Shown piece by piece: positions 13,586-26,378 of a DNA stretch of 64,000 nucleotides. The DNA is taken from assembly GCA_949358305.1 (NCBI GenBank), contig OX442320.1, positions 6,030,259 through 6,094,258 on the forward strand, read 5' to 3'. Source of the DNA: Strigamia acuminata (lineage: Eukaryota; Arthropoda; Chilopoda; Geophilomorpha; Linotaeniidae). A program made the translations under genes and the position numbers. Position 1 is the stretch's first letter. Each line of letters opens with the position of its first letter. A model generated the notes under the pieces. That model did no database searches, was not told where the DNA came from, and was given only the letters and a program-made list of their open reading frames with translations.

Positions 13586-16500
13586 ATGTTGATCAAGGAG
13601 TATAGAATTGCGCTGCCACTGTCGGTCGAGGAGTACCGCATTGCCCAGCTTTATATGATAGCTGTAGGTTTTTAAATTTGTTTTAAATTTTATTTTGTGT
13701 CATTAATCTTGTTCGTTTAGAAAAAAAGTCAAGAAGAAACGCGCGGTGCAGGCAGCGGGATTGAGATTTTGGTAAATGAACCGTACACGCAAGAAAGTGG
13801 TGCAAGTGGGCAATTCACGCATAAGATTTATCATATTGGAAGCCATTTGCCAGGTATTTTGTTGGTTTTTAATTATTTGTTTGGTTTGGGTGTTGCAAGT
13901 GGTTGGTTTAGTTAATGTGTTATTGTGTTGGTTTTTTTATTTTTTGTTTTTTGTCTTGGGGGAATTAAATGGTTGTTATGTAAATGTGTGGAAGGAAAAT
14001 TGTGGGAGTTGAAGTGGCACATTCGCGTGCTGATGAGTGTTGGGCAACTTGTTGATCATTTGATGCGTTGATGTGTGATTTATGGAGTAATTATAGGTTT
14101 TTATACATGGGGTTTTAAGTGGAAAGGGTTGATTTTAGGATTTGAAATTGTTGGTATTTATTTTAAAATTGTATTGAGTTATCTTAAATTGGTCAATTTT
14201 AAATAGAAATGAATTGAGGATTTATGTTATTTAGTGAAAGTGAGTTGAAAATGAGAATAAATTTCTATTGTTTACTGAAAGTGAGTTGAAAATGACAATA
14301 AATTTCTATTATTTATTAAAAATTAGTTGAAAATAATAAGAAATTCCTATTATGTAATAAAAATTAGTTGAAAATGATCAGGCATTTATAATATTTAATA
14401 AAAATAAGATTAGAAATGTCTAATATTTGTTAAAAATGATAAAAAAAAAATAATCAGAAATTTCTAATATTTAATAAAAATGTGTTGAAAATGATCAGGA
14501 ATTACTAATATTTAATAAAAATGTGTTGAAAAAGATCAGGAATTTCTAATATTTAATAAAAATATGTTGAAAATGATCAGTAATTTCTAATATTAGTTAA
14601 AAATGAATTGAAAATAATCAGAAATTTTTAATATTTAATAAAAATGAGTTGAAAATGATCAGGAATTTTAAATATTAGTTAAAAATGAATTGAAAATAAT
14701 CAGAAATTTCTAGTATTTAATAAAATTGAGTTGAAAATAATCAGAAATTTCTAGTATTTAATAAAAATGAGTTGAAAATAATCAGAAATTTTTAGTATTT
14801 AATAAAAACGAGTTGAAAATAATCAGAAACAATCAAAATTTCAAATATTTGTTGATTTTAATCAAAAAAATATTTCTACACATATATGAAAATGTCTTGA
14901 AATTCGTTGCCATTTATTTTTTGAAATGATTTTCAAAGGCTGGTTTAAAGCTCTCCTTCCGAAATCAGCACTGACAGTAGAAGAACGCGCGTGGAACTCG
15001 TACCCCTACACAAAAACTCGATACACGTGCCCGTTCGTGGAGAAATTCAGCTTGGAAATTGAAACCAAGTACTTCAACGACTGTGGAAACCAAGACAATG
15101 TTTTCAACCTGGACGACAACGACCTCCGCAGCCGTATCGTCGGTAATATTAACAGATTAAACCTCCCCCTATCCCCCTCCTTCCCATCCACACAAAAATT
15201 AAATTAACTTATTGATTAATTCCAGACACGATCGATGTCGTCAGGGACGCGGTATCCGGCGCCGATTACCGTAAGGAAGAAGATCCACGCTTCTACGTCT
15301 CCCAAAAAACCGGTCGCGGACCCTTGCCGGAGTCGTGGCTCGATGAATTCCACTACAGCATGTCCAAAGGTCAACAAGGACCACTCCCGGACGGAAGGAC
15401 AATCATGTGCGCCTACAAATTATGCAGAGTCGAGTTCAGATATTGGGGAATGCAAAGCAAAATCGAAAAATTCATCCACGACGTCGGTAAATAAATTAAA
15501 CATTAAAAATCCAGTAAGTCCCTTACATACGAGAACGTGTTTGCAAGAAAAAGTGTGCAAGGTGGAAGTACAATAGCGTGAGAGTGGAGAGTAGGGTTGT
15601 GCGGTTATTATTTTTGTCAAGTGTAGTGCGATTTCCGTAAAAAACCACAATGCACGCGGTATATCGAAAAACCGCATAATCGCAAAAACCCAAAATTTCA
15701 AGAAAATAAACCCTAAAAACGCCAAATTTCAAGAAAATAAACCCTAAAAACGCCAAATTTCAAGAAAATAAACCCTAAAAACGCCAAATTTCAAGAAAAT
15801 AAACCCTAAAAACTCCAAATTTCAAGAAAATAAACCCTAAAAACGCCAAATTTCAAGAAAATAAACCCTAAAAACTCCAAATTTCAAGAAAATAAACCCT
15901 AAAAACTCCAAATTTCAAGAAAATAAACCCTAAAAACTCCAAATTTCAAGAAAATAAGCTTTAAAAACTCCAAAATTTAAGAAAATAAACCTAAAAACTC
16001 CAAAATTTAAGAAAATAAACCTAAAAACTCCAAAATTCAAGAAGAAAAAAGAATAAAAATTACTTTTTTTTTTAAATAAAATAAAATGGAATTTGCAGAT
16101 TTGCGGTTTTCTGTGATTTTGCGGTTTTTTGCGGTTTGCGGTTAATTGTGTTGCGGTTTTATCGCGGTGCGACATTTTGCAGTCGTGAACAACTCTAGTG
16201 GAGAGAGTGAGAGTGGACGGACGTTATTCAGGCAGGGGTTGCCATATTAGCACTGGACGCAAGATACCTTAATAGAAATGAGCACAAGAGACGGTATTTA
16301 ATGGTTTATTGGTCTTTATTCAGTGTCTAGGGGTCAGTATGCCTTCTCCCATAGCGTATGTCGCATTGCTGCTATAGACATGCGAACTTACGCGCTGCGG
16401 ATGTTCGTATGTGGGGGACTCGCTGTCAATTATTTGTTTTAATTTAAAAAATTGTTTTTAGCATTGAGGAAAACGATGTTGAGGGCGCACCGTCAAGCAT

Positions 16501-19500
16501 GGGCCTGGCAGGACGAGTGGTTCGGATTGACGATGGAGGACATCCGACGATTAGAGAAAGAAACACAAGATCTGTTGGCCAAGAAAATGGCGGCGTCGAG
16601 CGAGACGAGTTTGAACACGGTGCAGCAGGAGGAGGAGGAGGAGGAAGGCAAGGAAGGCAAATCGAGGTCGCCGGGTGCCAACCAGGACACTTTGAGCGTG
16701 TCTGGAAGAAAGGATCGGGTTTCGATCTCCTCTCGAGACGAAGGCAAGTGGGCCACCCCCGTTCCGTCGCCGCGCAGCTCGCCAAAACCCTCCAAAGTTC
16801 GCCACCTGAGGCTGAACGCGGAGCCGAGAAGTGGCTTTGACGATGGCCGACGCAAAGTCTGGTCAAGAAGCAGCTCCAAAGCCACACTCAACTCCCCAAG
16901 TATTTTTGTTGTCGTTGTTGCGTGATTTTATGCTACGTAATGTTGTTGATGAATGAGTTGGATGCGGTTCAAGCGGATAAAAGGAGGAATATTATTTTTA
17001 GAAATGAAATGAAATTGGGAAATGGCTGAGGAAAGTGCTGTGTTGATGTCAGTTTAATTTTAGATTTATCGTTGGGTTTTTTTTTCCGTTAACGGCGATA
17101 AACAGATGATAAACACGTGGAAACGGATCCAATTTGGAGTTTTTTTTTTTTTGCAGATGTTTGTTTATAATTAGCTCGGCTTGTTTAAACGGTTTAAACA
17201 GATGGAGACTCAAAATATATATTTTTTATTTTATTTTATTTTATTTTTTTTAATAAATTTTAAATTTTTTTTTTGTAGGTTCGGGATCAAATAAAAGTTT
17301 CGATTTGGCGGTCGCTAATTGGAAGATGGAGAGCATTGTGCGGGACTCGGGCTCGAGTTCCGACGAGGAATATTTCGACTGCGAAGGTAGAAATTGATTA
17401 AAATTTAAAAAAAAAAAAATGGCGCATGTGGGGAATGTTGTGTTAATTGTGTGTGCTACGTGTGGCTGATGTTTTTGATTGTTTATATTTAATTTTATGA
17501 CCGGATTTTGCGATTAGGAGTCGTTTTGAGTTGAAAACAAACGCTATTGTAACCAGAAATACTCTTAATCGCAGAAATACGGGTATTTTTGTTTGTTATT
17601 TAATTTTTTTATTATTATTAGGGAGCGATGGGGCCCCCTCACCAATCATTAATATCGGTATGTATGAAAACGATAACATTTAGCGGTTGTTGTTGTTTTT
17701 GCACGTTGATTTTTGCTTTGTTTTCGCTGAATTCTTGTACAAATTGGAGTTTGTGGTCTAAATAAATTGATTTGCGACTAATGGCGTGTGGGTTTTGATT
17801 GTAGACGACGACGATTACGCCAAACTTACTAACTGGAGCTCCATGGAACTGATCTCTGGCGATGACACCGAACTTGCGTCTCCGGTGTCAGCGCCTTCCA
17901 CCGTTCACGGAGGTAGTTTGATTGATGGGTTGGCATTAACCGCATGTTTTAATGCGTTTGAATTGATTGCAACGTGCAGATAGCATTTTTCACCAGTCGT
18001 TCGTCAACACGCTGAGCACGGAGCGGGCGCGGACGTTTCTGACGAGTTGTAGCATGGACCAATCGTTGCCTTGTTCTCCAACGCTCTCGCCGGCACACCA
18101 GGCTTGCTCGGTGACCGTGCTTGTCCTCGTATTGCACGCGGGCAGCGTGCTGGATACCGGGGCCGACCACGTCACCAAGAAATCGGATGTGACGACGTTT
18201 CGCAGTGCGTTTGAGAATGTAATGAAACTGCATTATCCTAGCATGATGGGACATATTGCCACGCGTCTCGTGCCCTGTCCGGTTATTTGTAGCGAGGCTT
18301 TGGCGGTGCTTTCTAGGTAGGATTTTCGGACTCACTCGTCGGTTGGGGGTTGTGGGTTGTGGGTTTTTTTTTTTTTTTTTTTTTTTTTAATTAATTTTTT
18401 TTTTTGGATTTTTTTTGTTTAGTTTGAGTCCGTATAGTTTCGAGTCGACGCCATCTCCTTCTGCAATCGACGGCTCTTCGTCTATTCATAACGATACTGT
18501 TCCGTTAGGCGCGATACCGCTGTTTGCGACGGCTCCGCCGGAGTACCAGGATCATGTGTCCAGGGTGATAATTACGGCCAATCAGGTGTATAATGAGTTT
18601 ATTCATTCTGATGACGGGCAAGGATTCGCTGGACAAGTAATTGAACGGAATGAAGTGTGATTTTCGAATTGCAGGGGCGTTTAGTCAAAATTACTTTGGA
18701 AATTGGTCGTTTTAGCGTGGAAATGTACATAAAATTAATGGAAAACATCGTATTTAGCCTGGAATTGGCGTAAATATGATGGAATTGATGAAAAATCTGT
18801 TGGAAATGGACACTAATATTGTGAAATTCATGAAAAATGTGATAAAATATGGTGTAATTCATGAAAAATGTTATGAAATATGATGTAATTCATGAAAAAT
18901 ATGATGTAATTCATGAAAAATATGATGTAATTCATGAAAAATATGATGTAATTCATGAAAAATATGATGTAATTCATGAAAAATATGATGTAATTCATGA
19001 AAAATATGATGTAATTCATGAAAAATATGATGTAATTCATGAAAAATATGATGTAATTCATGAAAAATATGATGTAATTCATGAAAAATATGATGTAATT
19101 CATGAAAAATATGATGTAATTCATGAAAAATATGATGTAATTCATGAAAAATATGATGTAATTCATGAAAAATATGATGTAATTCATGAAAAATATGATG
19201 TAATTCATGAAAAATATGATGTAATTCATGAAAAATATGATGTAATTCATGAAAAATATGATGTAATTCATGAAAAATATGATGTAATTCATGAAAAATA
19301 TGATGTAATTCATGAAAAACCATCAAAAATTTAATGAAATATGATGTAATTCATGAAAAATCATCACAAATTTAATGAAATATGATGTAATCCATGAAAA
19401 ATCATCACAAATTTAATGAAATATGATTTAATTCATGAAAAACCATCAAAAATTTAATGAAATATGATTTAATTCATGAAAAATCATCACAAATTTAATG

Positions 19501-22500
19501 AAATATGATTTAATTCATGAAAAATCATCAAAAATGTAATGAAATCTGATGTAATTCATGAAAAATCATCACAAATTAAATGCAAAACATCGCATTTACG
19601 ACGAAATGTACATTTTGCGCTTGCAATTCGAGAAACACTCCAAGAAAAAAATTTGTAATTTCTAACTTGTGTTTTTTCTCCCGTCAAGGTGTGCATAGTT
19701 GCGGACAGCATGGGCTCCGTGTTGGCGTACGACGCGCTCTGCCGAGCACCGCAGTTTGCCAGTTGTTTCGGAAGCGAGACCAGTATCTTGGAAGGGGATC
19801 TACCACCACTGAGTCCCGGCGTCCAAGCACCGCGCTCCAACCCACTCATCTCCATCAGCGATGGCAGTAGTGTTGAGGACGCCGTCGACGAACTGGTGGC
19901 CGATCAAACTTCGCGCCGTCGATACCAGAAGAGTTTCTCGCATCCCGGCGATGCGGGGGCGACCACGAACACGACGACCAACTTAAACGACCTCCCGTCG
20001 TCCCTGCAAATCCGCCATCTCCAGGCGCCGCCGAACAGGCGGAAAAGCTCGTGCTCCTTCACGAGCGACCACGCGCACGCCGCGAAATTGGATTTCGAAG
20101 TTCACGATTTGTTCATGTTCGGTGCTCCTTTGAGCCTCGTTTTGGCTTTTCGCAAGTTGCACACGTGTGAGGATAAGAACAGTAAGTTGGAAGTTGCATT
20201 TAAATTGTTTTTTTATTGTTTTTTATTTTTTGAAATTGTAGTGCCACCAATGAGGCCAATGTGTAGTCAGGTATACAATTTGTTCCATCCAACCGATCCT
20301 TTGGCATCTCGCATAGAGCCGCTCGTCAGCGCCCGCTTTTCGATGGTTCAACCGGTCAATGTGGCGCGGTACGCCAAGTACCCGCTTGGGGACGGACAGC
20401 CTTATCATTTACGTGAGTAAATCTGCATGGATATGATGAAATTCGAGTAAAACGCGAGAAATTCGTGTAAAATCTGTACAAATTTGACGAAATTCGTTTA
20501 AATTCTGCACAAATTTGACAAAATTCGTGTAAATTCTGCACAAATTTGACAAAATTCGTGTAAATTCTGCACAAATTTGACAAAATTCATTAAAAATCTG
20601 CACAAATTTGACAAAATTCATGATGAAAATCATGAAAAATCTGCACAAATAAGATGAAAATCATGAAAAATCTGTACAAATAAGATGAAAATCATGAAAA
20701 ATCTGCACAAATAAGATGAAAATCATGAAAAATCTGCACAAATAAGATGAAAATCATGAAAAATCTGTACAAATAAGATGAAAATCATGAAAAATCTGCA
20801 CAAATAAGATGAAAATCATGAAAAATCTGCACAAATAAGATGAAAATCATGAAAAATCTGTACAAATAAGATGAAAATCATGAAAAATCTGCACAAATAA
20901 GATGAAAATCCTAAAAAAAACTGCATAAATCATGAAAAATCTGAAAAAATAAGATGAAAGTCATGAAAAATCTGCTCAAATATGACGATATTGATGAAAC
21001 TTTTTTTTAGTGGAATGCATTCAAAGCAACGCGCACTTGTTTTCGGACATGAGTGTGGCCAGCCTATGCAATCGACGCTCGTCTGAAGCGAGCATTCAAA
21101 GTAATGTATCAGGGATTATCGAAAACATTCCATTGCAAACATTAACACAGTGTAAGTTGGATCTGCTCGTTAAATATTTACTCAATTTTGATTTTTAAAT
21201 TTTGATTTTTGAATCTAGTGACGCACAAATGGTGGGGCGTGAAACGAATGGATTATGCTCTCTATTGTCCAGAAGGACTTGCCAATTTCCCCACCAACGC
21301 CCTTCCGCATTTATTCCACGCCAGTTATTGGGAGTCGAGCGATGTCATCGCATTTGTCATTCGTCAAGTAATTTCTACGTCCATTTGCTAGAAAAATTCA
21401 AAATTATACACAAAAATGCATTTTCCAAGTGCAATAATAAACTTTTAAAGGACAATAATGCAATTTAAGTCCAATAATGCATTTTCCAAGTGGAATTAAA
21501 CAGAAAATAATGCAGTTTAAGTCCAAAAATGCATTTTCCAAGTGGAATTAAACAGAAAATAATGCAGTTTAAGTCCAAAAATGCATTTTCCAAGTGGAAT
21601 TAAACAGAAAATAATGCAGTTTTAGTCCAAAAATGCATTTTTCCAGTCGAATTAAACAGAAAATAATGCAGTTTAAGTCCAATAATGCATTTTCCAAGTG
21701 GAATTAAACAGAAAATAATTTAATTTAAGTGCAAAAATGAATGAATTTGATACACAAATGTACATTTATGTCTGAAATTGAACATTTGTGCATCGCCATA
21801 AAGCTCTCTCTCGTATTTTGATTAAATTTGTTGATTTTAGTTGGCACGAGGCGATTCGTCTGTCGGTTCCGGGTCCGAAGAGAAGGAATTTCCTCTGTTT
21901 AGTCCGACACAACCGCGAGAAAAGTGGATGAAAAAGAAAACCTCCGTCAAATTAAAGGTTAAATTAAGGCGAAATTTTCTAAAGCGATTGAAATGAAACC
22001 GACTTTTTCTTTTTGCAGAATGTAAGTGCGAATCATCGAGCTAACGACGTGATAGTGCGCGAAGGAGTTGCTCAAGTATTATCGGCTCGGTTCGTGTACG
22101 GGCCGCTCGATCTGGTGTCGTTGTCCGGCGAAAAAGTGGACATTCACGTGATGAACGAGAGCGGCGACTGGACGTACTTGAGTACGGAAACGGCGGACAA
22201 AAACGGACGCGTCACCTACACGATGCCGAAGGAAAAGGCGCTCGGGTTCGGCATTTACCCCGTTAAAGCCATGGTGCGCGGCGACCACACGTCGGTGGAC
22301 TTCTACATGGCGGTCGTGCCGCCGAAAACGGAGTGCGTGGCGTTCAGCATCGACGGCTCGTTTACGGCCAGTGTTTCCGTCACCGGAAGGGACCCTAAAG
22401 TGCGCGCGGGAGCGGTGGATGTGGTCAGACATTGGCAGGAACTTGGTTATTTGATAGTTTACGTGACCGGTCGGCCGGATATGCAGCAGCAGAAGGTTGT

Positions 22501-23722
22501 GGCGTGGTTGGCCCAGCATAATTTCCCGCACGGTTTGGTTTCGTTCGTGGACGGGTTGTCGACCGATCCGCTTCGGCATAAAGCCGAACATCTGCGTTAT
22601 CTCATTAATGAAGTATGTTTTGTTGTTTTTTTGGTTTTTGGTTGTTTTTATTTTTTGTTTGTTTGTTTTTTAGGCTGATGTAGTGATTCATGCAGCGTAT
22701 GGGTCCAGTAAAGACATTGCTGTGTATAGTTCAATAGGAATTAAACCGGATCGTATTTTTATAGTTGGTAAAGTTTCGAAAAAACAACATTCCTTAGCAC
22801 AGGTAATTGGATTGAGTGCCGAACGTGTTGCCGTGTTGAGTGCCGAACGAATGAATTGAATGCATTTTAGTACACGAAAATTCAGTTTTGTTGACGTTTT
22901 TAGACCGAAACTGCACTTTTTAGACTCTAAAATGCAGTTTACAGGCTCAAAACTGTAGTTTACAGATGTAAAATTGCAGTTTTTGGCTTAAAAAGGCGGT
23001 TTTTTGGCTCAAAGTGCAGTTTTAAACTCTAAAATTAAGTTTTTAGACTTAAAAATGCAGTTTTTAGACTCTTAAATGCAGTTTTTAGACTCTTAAATGC
23101 AGTTTACAGACTCAAAACTGCAGTTTCTTGGCTCAAAAAGACCGTTTTTTGGCTCAAAAAGACCGTTTTTTGGCTCAAAAAGACCGTTTTTTGGCTCAAA
23201 AAGACCGTTTTTTGGCTCAAAAAGACCGTTTTTTGGCTCAAAAAGACCGTTTTTTGGCTCAAAAAGACCGTTTTTTGGCTCAAAAAGACCGTTTTTTGGC
23301 TCAAAAAGACCGTTTTTTGGCCCAAAATGCTACTTTTTGGCTTAAATGTGGTTTTAAGACTAAAAACTGCAGTTTTTAGACCTTGAAATTGCAGTTTATA
23401 GCAAAAAAAATTGTTATTTTGGTTGCGAAATTGTGAAAATGTACATTTTTCTTTTGTCCAGATCCTGAGCGACGGTTATGCCGCTCATCTGAGCGATCTG
23501 ACAGTTCCCGGCGGTTCAAGACCCGCTCAGGGCAACGCTCGCATGGTCATCCCGAAAGGTTGCTTCGGATTAACGGGCCACGGCATGAGTCTGCGGCGGC
23601 GGCGATCGGCCAAACGGACCACATCGTACCCGATTTCTGCGGCCACGGGACAACACCACAGCGACAGCGTCCTCTGGGCCAGGGGAATAGCACCCCGTTC
23701 CTCCATGGGCGCTAGAATTTAA
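13586..23722 (+). CDS. rdgB: Membrane-associated phosphatidylinositol transfer protein (retinal degeneration B)
   Basis: Eighteen exons: 13586-13663, 13721-13853, 14939-15142, 15226-15486, 16462-16899, 17279-17386, 17622-17657, 17805-17912, 17980-18316, 18423-18636, 19689-20181, 20242-20412, 21011-21151, 21219-21367, 21841-21957, 22019-22612, 22674-22802, 23462-23722. They encode 1323 aa. Domains in order: PITP lipid-transfer domain (residues 1 to about 260; [36 protein letters not shown]); acidic FFAT motif EYFDCE at about 402-407 for VAP/ER binding; a lipase-like strand with DSMGS near 645-649 leading into the DDHD domain; C-terminal LNS2 domain with SIDGSF and [14 protein letters not shown]. 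The protein moves phosphatidylinositol and phosphatidic acid between ER and plasma membrane after phospholipase C signalling, notably in photoreceptors. Several introns hold tandem arrays, one inside a hAT-like element. Confidence 0.95.
14180..14850. repeat. 41-bp tandem array in rdgB intron 2
   Basis: Units of GAGTTGAAAATAATCAGAAA plus TTTCTAGTATTTAATAAAAAT, 41 bp (GAGTTG at 14769 and 14810), degenerate on the left. Occupies most of the 1085-nt intron 13854-14938. Confidence 0.9.
15592..16197. mobile_element. Non-autonomous hAT-type element (MITE) in rdgB intron 4
   Basis: A 606-bp insertion flanked by a perfect 8-bp direct repeat, GTGGAGAG (15584-15591 and 16198-16205), the target-site length of hAT transposons. 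Ends are short imperfect inverted repeats: left TAGGGTTGTGCGG, right (reverse complement) TAGAGTTGTTCACG. Both subterminal parts are full of GCGGTT/AACCGC motifs, as in hAT transposase-binding regions. There is no transposase; the middle is replaced by a 31-bp tandem array. The repeat, ends and motifs are seen directly; superfamily assignment is from target-site length and TIR style. Confidence 0.8.
15685..16045. repeat. 31-bp tandem array inside the hAT-like element
   Basis: About 11 units of CCAAATTTCAAGAAAATAAA plus CCCTAAAAACG, exactly 31 bp (CCAAAT at 15722 and 15753), sitting between the two GCGGTT-rich subterminal regions. Confidence 0.95.
16206..16461. other. Unique intron sequence of rdgB intron 4
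   Basis: Mixed-composition, non-repetitive sequence to the right of the hAT-like element up to the acceptor at 16461. No reading frame or RNA structure was recognised. Confidence 0.4.
18775..19570. repeat. 21-bp array expanding to 41 bp in rdgB intron 10
   Basis: About 20 near-perfect 21-bp units (core GATGTAATTCATGAAAAAT) from 18880 to 19315. From about 19320 the period becomes 41 bp by alternating the 21-mer with a related 20-mer (TTAATG at 19331 and 19372). Open frames run through both strands because 21 is a multiple of three; none is judged coding. Confidence 0.97.
20430..20990. repeat. 31-bp tandem array in rdgB intron 12
   Basis: Two successive families with the same 31-bp period: first TTTGACAAAATTCGTGTAAA plus TTCTGCACAAA, then AAGATGAAAATCATGAAAAA plus TCTGCACAAAT (AAGATG at 20651 and 20682). 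They share the TCTGCACAAA core. Confidence 0.95.
21400..21745. repeat. 52-bp tandem array in rdgB intron 14
   Basis: Unit of 52 bp (ATTTTCCAAG at 21481 and 21533) made of GTCCAAAAATGCATTTTCCA, AGTGGAATTAAACAG and AAAATAATGCAGTTTA, about five copies. Confidence 0.9.
22880..23400. repeat. 21-bp tandem array in rdgB intron 17
   Basis: Nine perfect 21-bp units around GGCTCAAAAAGACCGTTTTT (GACC at 23161 and 23182), flanked by degenerate TGCAGTTTTTAGACT units of similar period. Confidence 0.95.
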
Positions 23723-24846
23723 GAATCGATAGTTCTCTTAATATATTCACCCGTCGTTGCAGTGCAACCAGAGGTATAAAGAATTTTGTCTTTGGAGCGA
23801 GAGCGAGAGCGAGAGCGAACGTTTTCGACGTTTTTCACCGTGCGCAATCGAGTTGTGCAGGTCACAAATTTTGTTTGTGCTCAAATGTGTCATTTGTTGT
23901 TGTTGTTGTTGTTAATTTAATTTAATTTAATTTTTTGATGGTTTCGGATGAGTGAGAATTTTTTTTTTTTACTTCTGCGCAGTGCAGCTCACAAATTCAA
24001 GGAATAATGGAGAATTATAAATTATTAACACGTTATTATTATACTCGATGGTTATGAAATGTTTTGTTCGTTTTTCTCGATTGTTTTTGATCAAATCTTG
24101 TTCGTTTGTGCCTCGAAACGAAAAGCACAATTCGATTCCATTTGGATTTGTTCACCTGGTTGTTATTTATGTCTTTTTAAACGCATTTTTATCGTCGTGT
24201 TGTTGAAACTTGTCGTGGATTTGCGTTTTTTAATCACGCGGAACGATTTTCGAAGCGTGTTTGTGGGGAATTAATGGAAAAAAAAAGAAAAACACGACTT
24301 TTTTGCATTTATTTGTGTTTATTTGTGTCTAAATTGCTCCATCTTTTTTATGCAATCATGTTTTAATGTCGTTTTTTCCTCCCGTCATTTTGTTCCGAGG
24401 GCCTAGATTTGTTTGTCGAGTGCAAAAATATTTGTGATGTTCGAAACTACTTGTGTATAAATCTATCCATTGACAAGACGATGTTTTCGTCTTGTTGCTT
24501 TCCATCCTAAAAATAAATAATTTACTTGTTTTGCTCATAATCAAATCAACAGCAGTGAATTAAAAAATTGAAAATAACTGGTTTAGTTGTGTTATATGTA
24601 TATAATAATAATAATAATCATAATAATAAATATAACCGAGTAAAACGATTCTTTAAATGTAAAACCAGTGCACAAAACGAGTCCTAACGGGCGTAATTAT
24701 TTTTTATTTACAATTTTTTTTTCGTGTCTTTTAATTGTACAAAACAATTAGTTAAATAGATTTTCTTAAAAATATTATATATATATATCAAAAGATCATT
24801 AAAACGAAATTTGTTGTTGTCGTTTGAAATGTTTTGTGCGTCGATG
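23723..24846. other. Convergent 3' regions of rdgB and GPATCH3
   Basis: AT-rich sequence with a GAGCGA hexamer run at about 23797-23820, a short TTG run near 23895 and several AATAAA-type signals on the plus strand (24508-24640). It probably contains both 3' UTRs. No coding exon seen. Confidence 0.6.
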
Positions 24847-26378
24847 TCAATCCGAAAACGTCTCGGACCTGTACGAAATCTCCGTCGGGAAATTCGACCT
24901 GAGAATCGGCTCCTCATTCACGACGTCGCGTCGTTTGTCGTAAACGGTCCCAATGAGCGCATTGGGATACGGCCTTTTTCTCGACACGTGTTTCGTCTTA
25001 AACCGTACTAACTTCTCTCCGTGGTACCCGAAACCCCTTTTATTAAAAGGGTGCTGACCATCCGCCTCCAAAGCGTCCGGAATCCCAACGACGGTCGTCC
25101 CGAGCCCCAAACCATCTTTCCAGCCGTGTTTTTCCAATATTTTCCTCCCAAATCCCTAAAATAAACGAAAAAAAATTAAAAACAAACCATTTTAAATTAA
25201 TAAATCGTACTTTAGTGTGTTTCTCGAACACGCCGATCTTCTTTTCGAACGCGGAATCCATTTGTTTGCCGTCACGGAGCCGTTTTTCGCGCCGAATTTG
25301 AATAAAATCGCGCGCGTCTTTATCGCCGCTTCCTTTGTCGTAATAAATGCTCATGTCCAGGTCCCAATCGTCCGACGTTTTGGCGTCGAAATCGCCTTCC
25401 TCTTCGTCCCAGTGCTGCGCGTCGGTGTAAAACACGAGGCCACTGCCGCCTTTTTCCCATTGCAGTTCGATTTCCTCTTCGTACAAGCGTTCTTTCGTGC
25501 GGTCTTGTTGCGTCACGTCGTTGTGGAAGGCTTCGTGGCGGTCCCATTCCTCGCACTCGTCGTCGTCGCTCTCCTCGGGTTCGTTTTCGTCCGTGTTGGA
25601 ATGTTTGACGTATTTTATCTTGGACGGTTGGACGTTGTCGATGTACGTGCTCGTTAGTTCGTGTCCCGTTGCGGTTAGAACTCTTTCTTCGAGTTCTACG
25701 TCGCCTAATTCGATTTCGCCGCCGTAGTCGAACGCTACGCTGCCGTATTTGCGTTTGGCGCGGCTCTTTGGGAAGATTAAGCCGAGGGTTTTGACTAATT
25801 TTGCGGGGAGACGACACGAACGAATTAATTCGAGGAAAATGGCGGTCGGGGTGCCGACGTTGCCGTTTGGCATCAAACTCGGCGGACGAAGTTCGGGCAG
25901 TTGGTCGAAATCGTGCGGTGAAAAACTCTCTCTGTTTTCGGGAATTTCGCTCGATTCTTTCTGGGTTAAGTAGATTTTGTCTGGAATTTTTTGAAAAAAT
26001 AAAATTAATTTATTTTATTTTTGTTTTTGCTTTTGGTTACTCACCTTGGTTTTTCAGTTCGTCCGTTTTTATTTTGGATATGAAACATTTCGTGTACAGT
26101 GTTTGTCCAGATTTGTCCATCCAATGCTTCTTGTTGTATAATTTAATAAATTTCGAGCATTTTTCGTCGTTTTCGAAACGCACTACGCAGCAAGTCGTCT
26201 CTTTTCCCTTCTTTTCGTCGCCATTTCCGCATTTTAACCGCTGGATTTCCGGTCTGTGCCGAAAATGAAAGCAGGAGAAACATTTCGACTCAACAAACTG
26301 AGAGAAAAAGTTGCGCAAATCTGCAGAATGATATTCTTTGGGTATGTTATTCACAATCGCCATCACTCGGACGGCCAT
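24847..26378 (-). CDS. GPATCH3: G-patch domain-containing protein 3
   Basis: Three minus-strand exons (26378-26045, 25980-25211, 25155-24847) give 470 aa. The N-terminus (MAVRVMAIVNNIPKEYHSAD, then FSQF and FHFRHRPE) is the family's RRM-like start. The middle has the conserved LPELRPPSLMPNGNVGTP and a long acidic stretch, followed by EEEIELQWEKGGSGLVFYTD and DDWDLDMSIYYDKGSGDKDA. The G-patch is near residues 369-417 (GWKDGLGLG, HPFNKRGFGYHGEKL). G-patch proteins bind RNA and activate DEAH helicases; mammalian GPATCH3 is also reported in antiviral signalling. Order and spacing of blocks match GPATCH3 throughout. Convergent with rdgB, divergent from Myo61F. Confidence 0.95.

Noticed and set aside
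18880-19315. CRISPR-like direct repeats
   Set aside because: Units abut without spacers and the context is a eukaryotic intron.
18861-19334. Long heptad-repeat ORFs on both strands (YDVIHEK and its antisense)
   Set aside because: Product of a 21-bp tandem repeat in an rdgB intron; open simply because the unit has no stop.
23097-23379. ORFs FFGSKRP.. and DRFLAQK..
   Set aside because: 21-bp array in rdgB intron 17; different frames of the same repeat.
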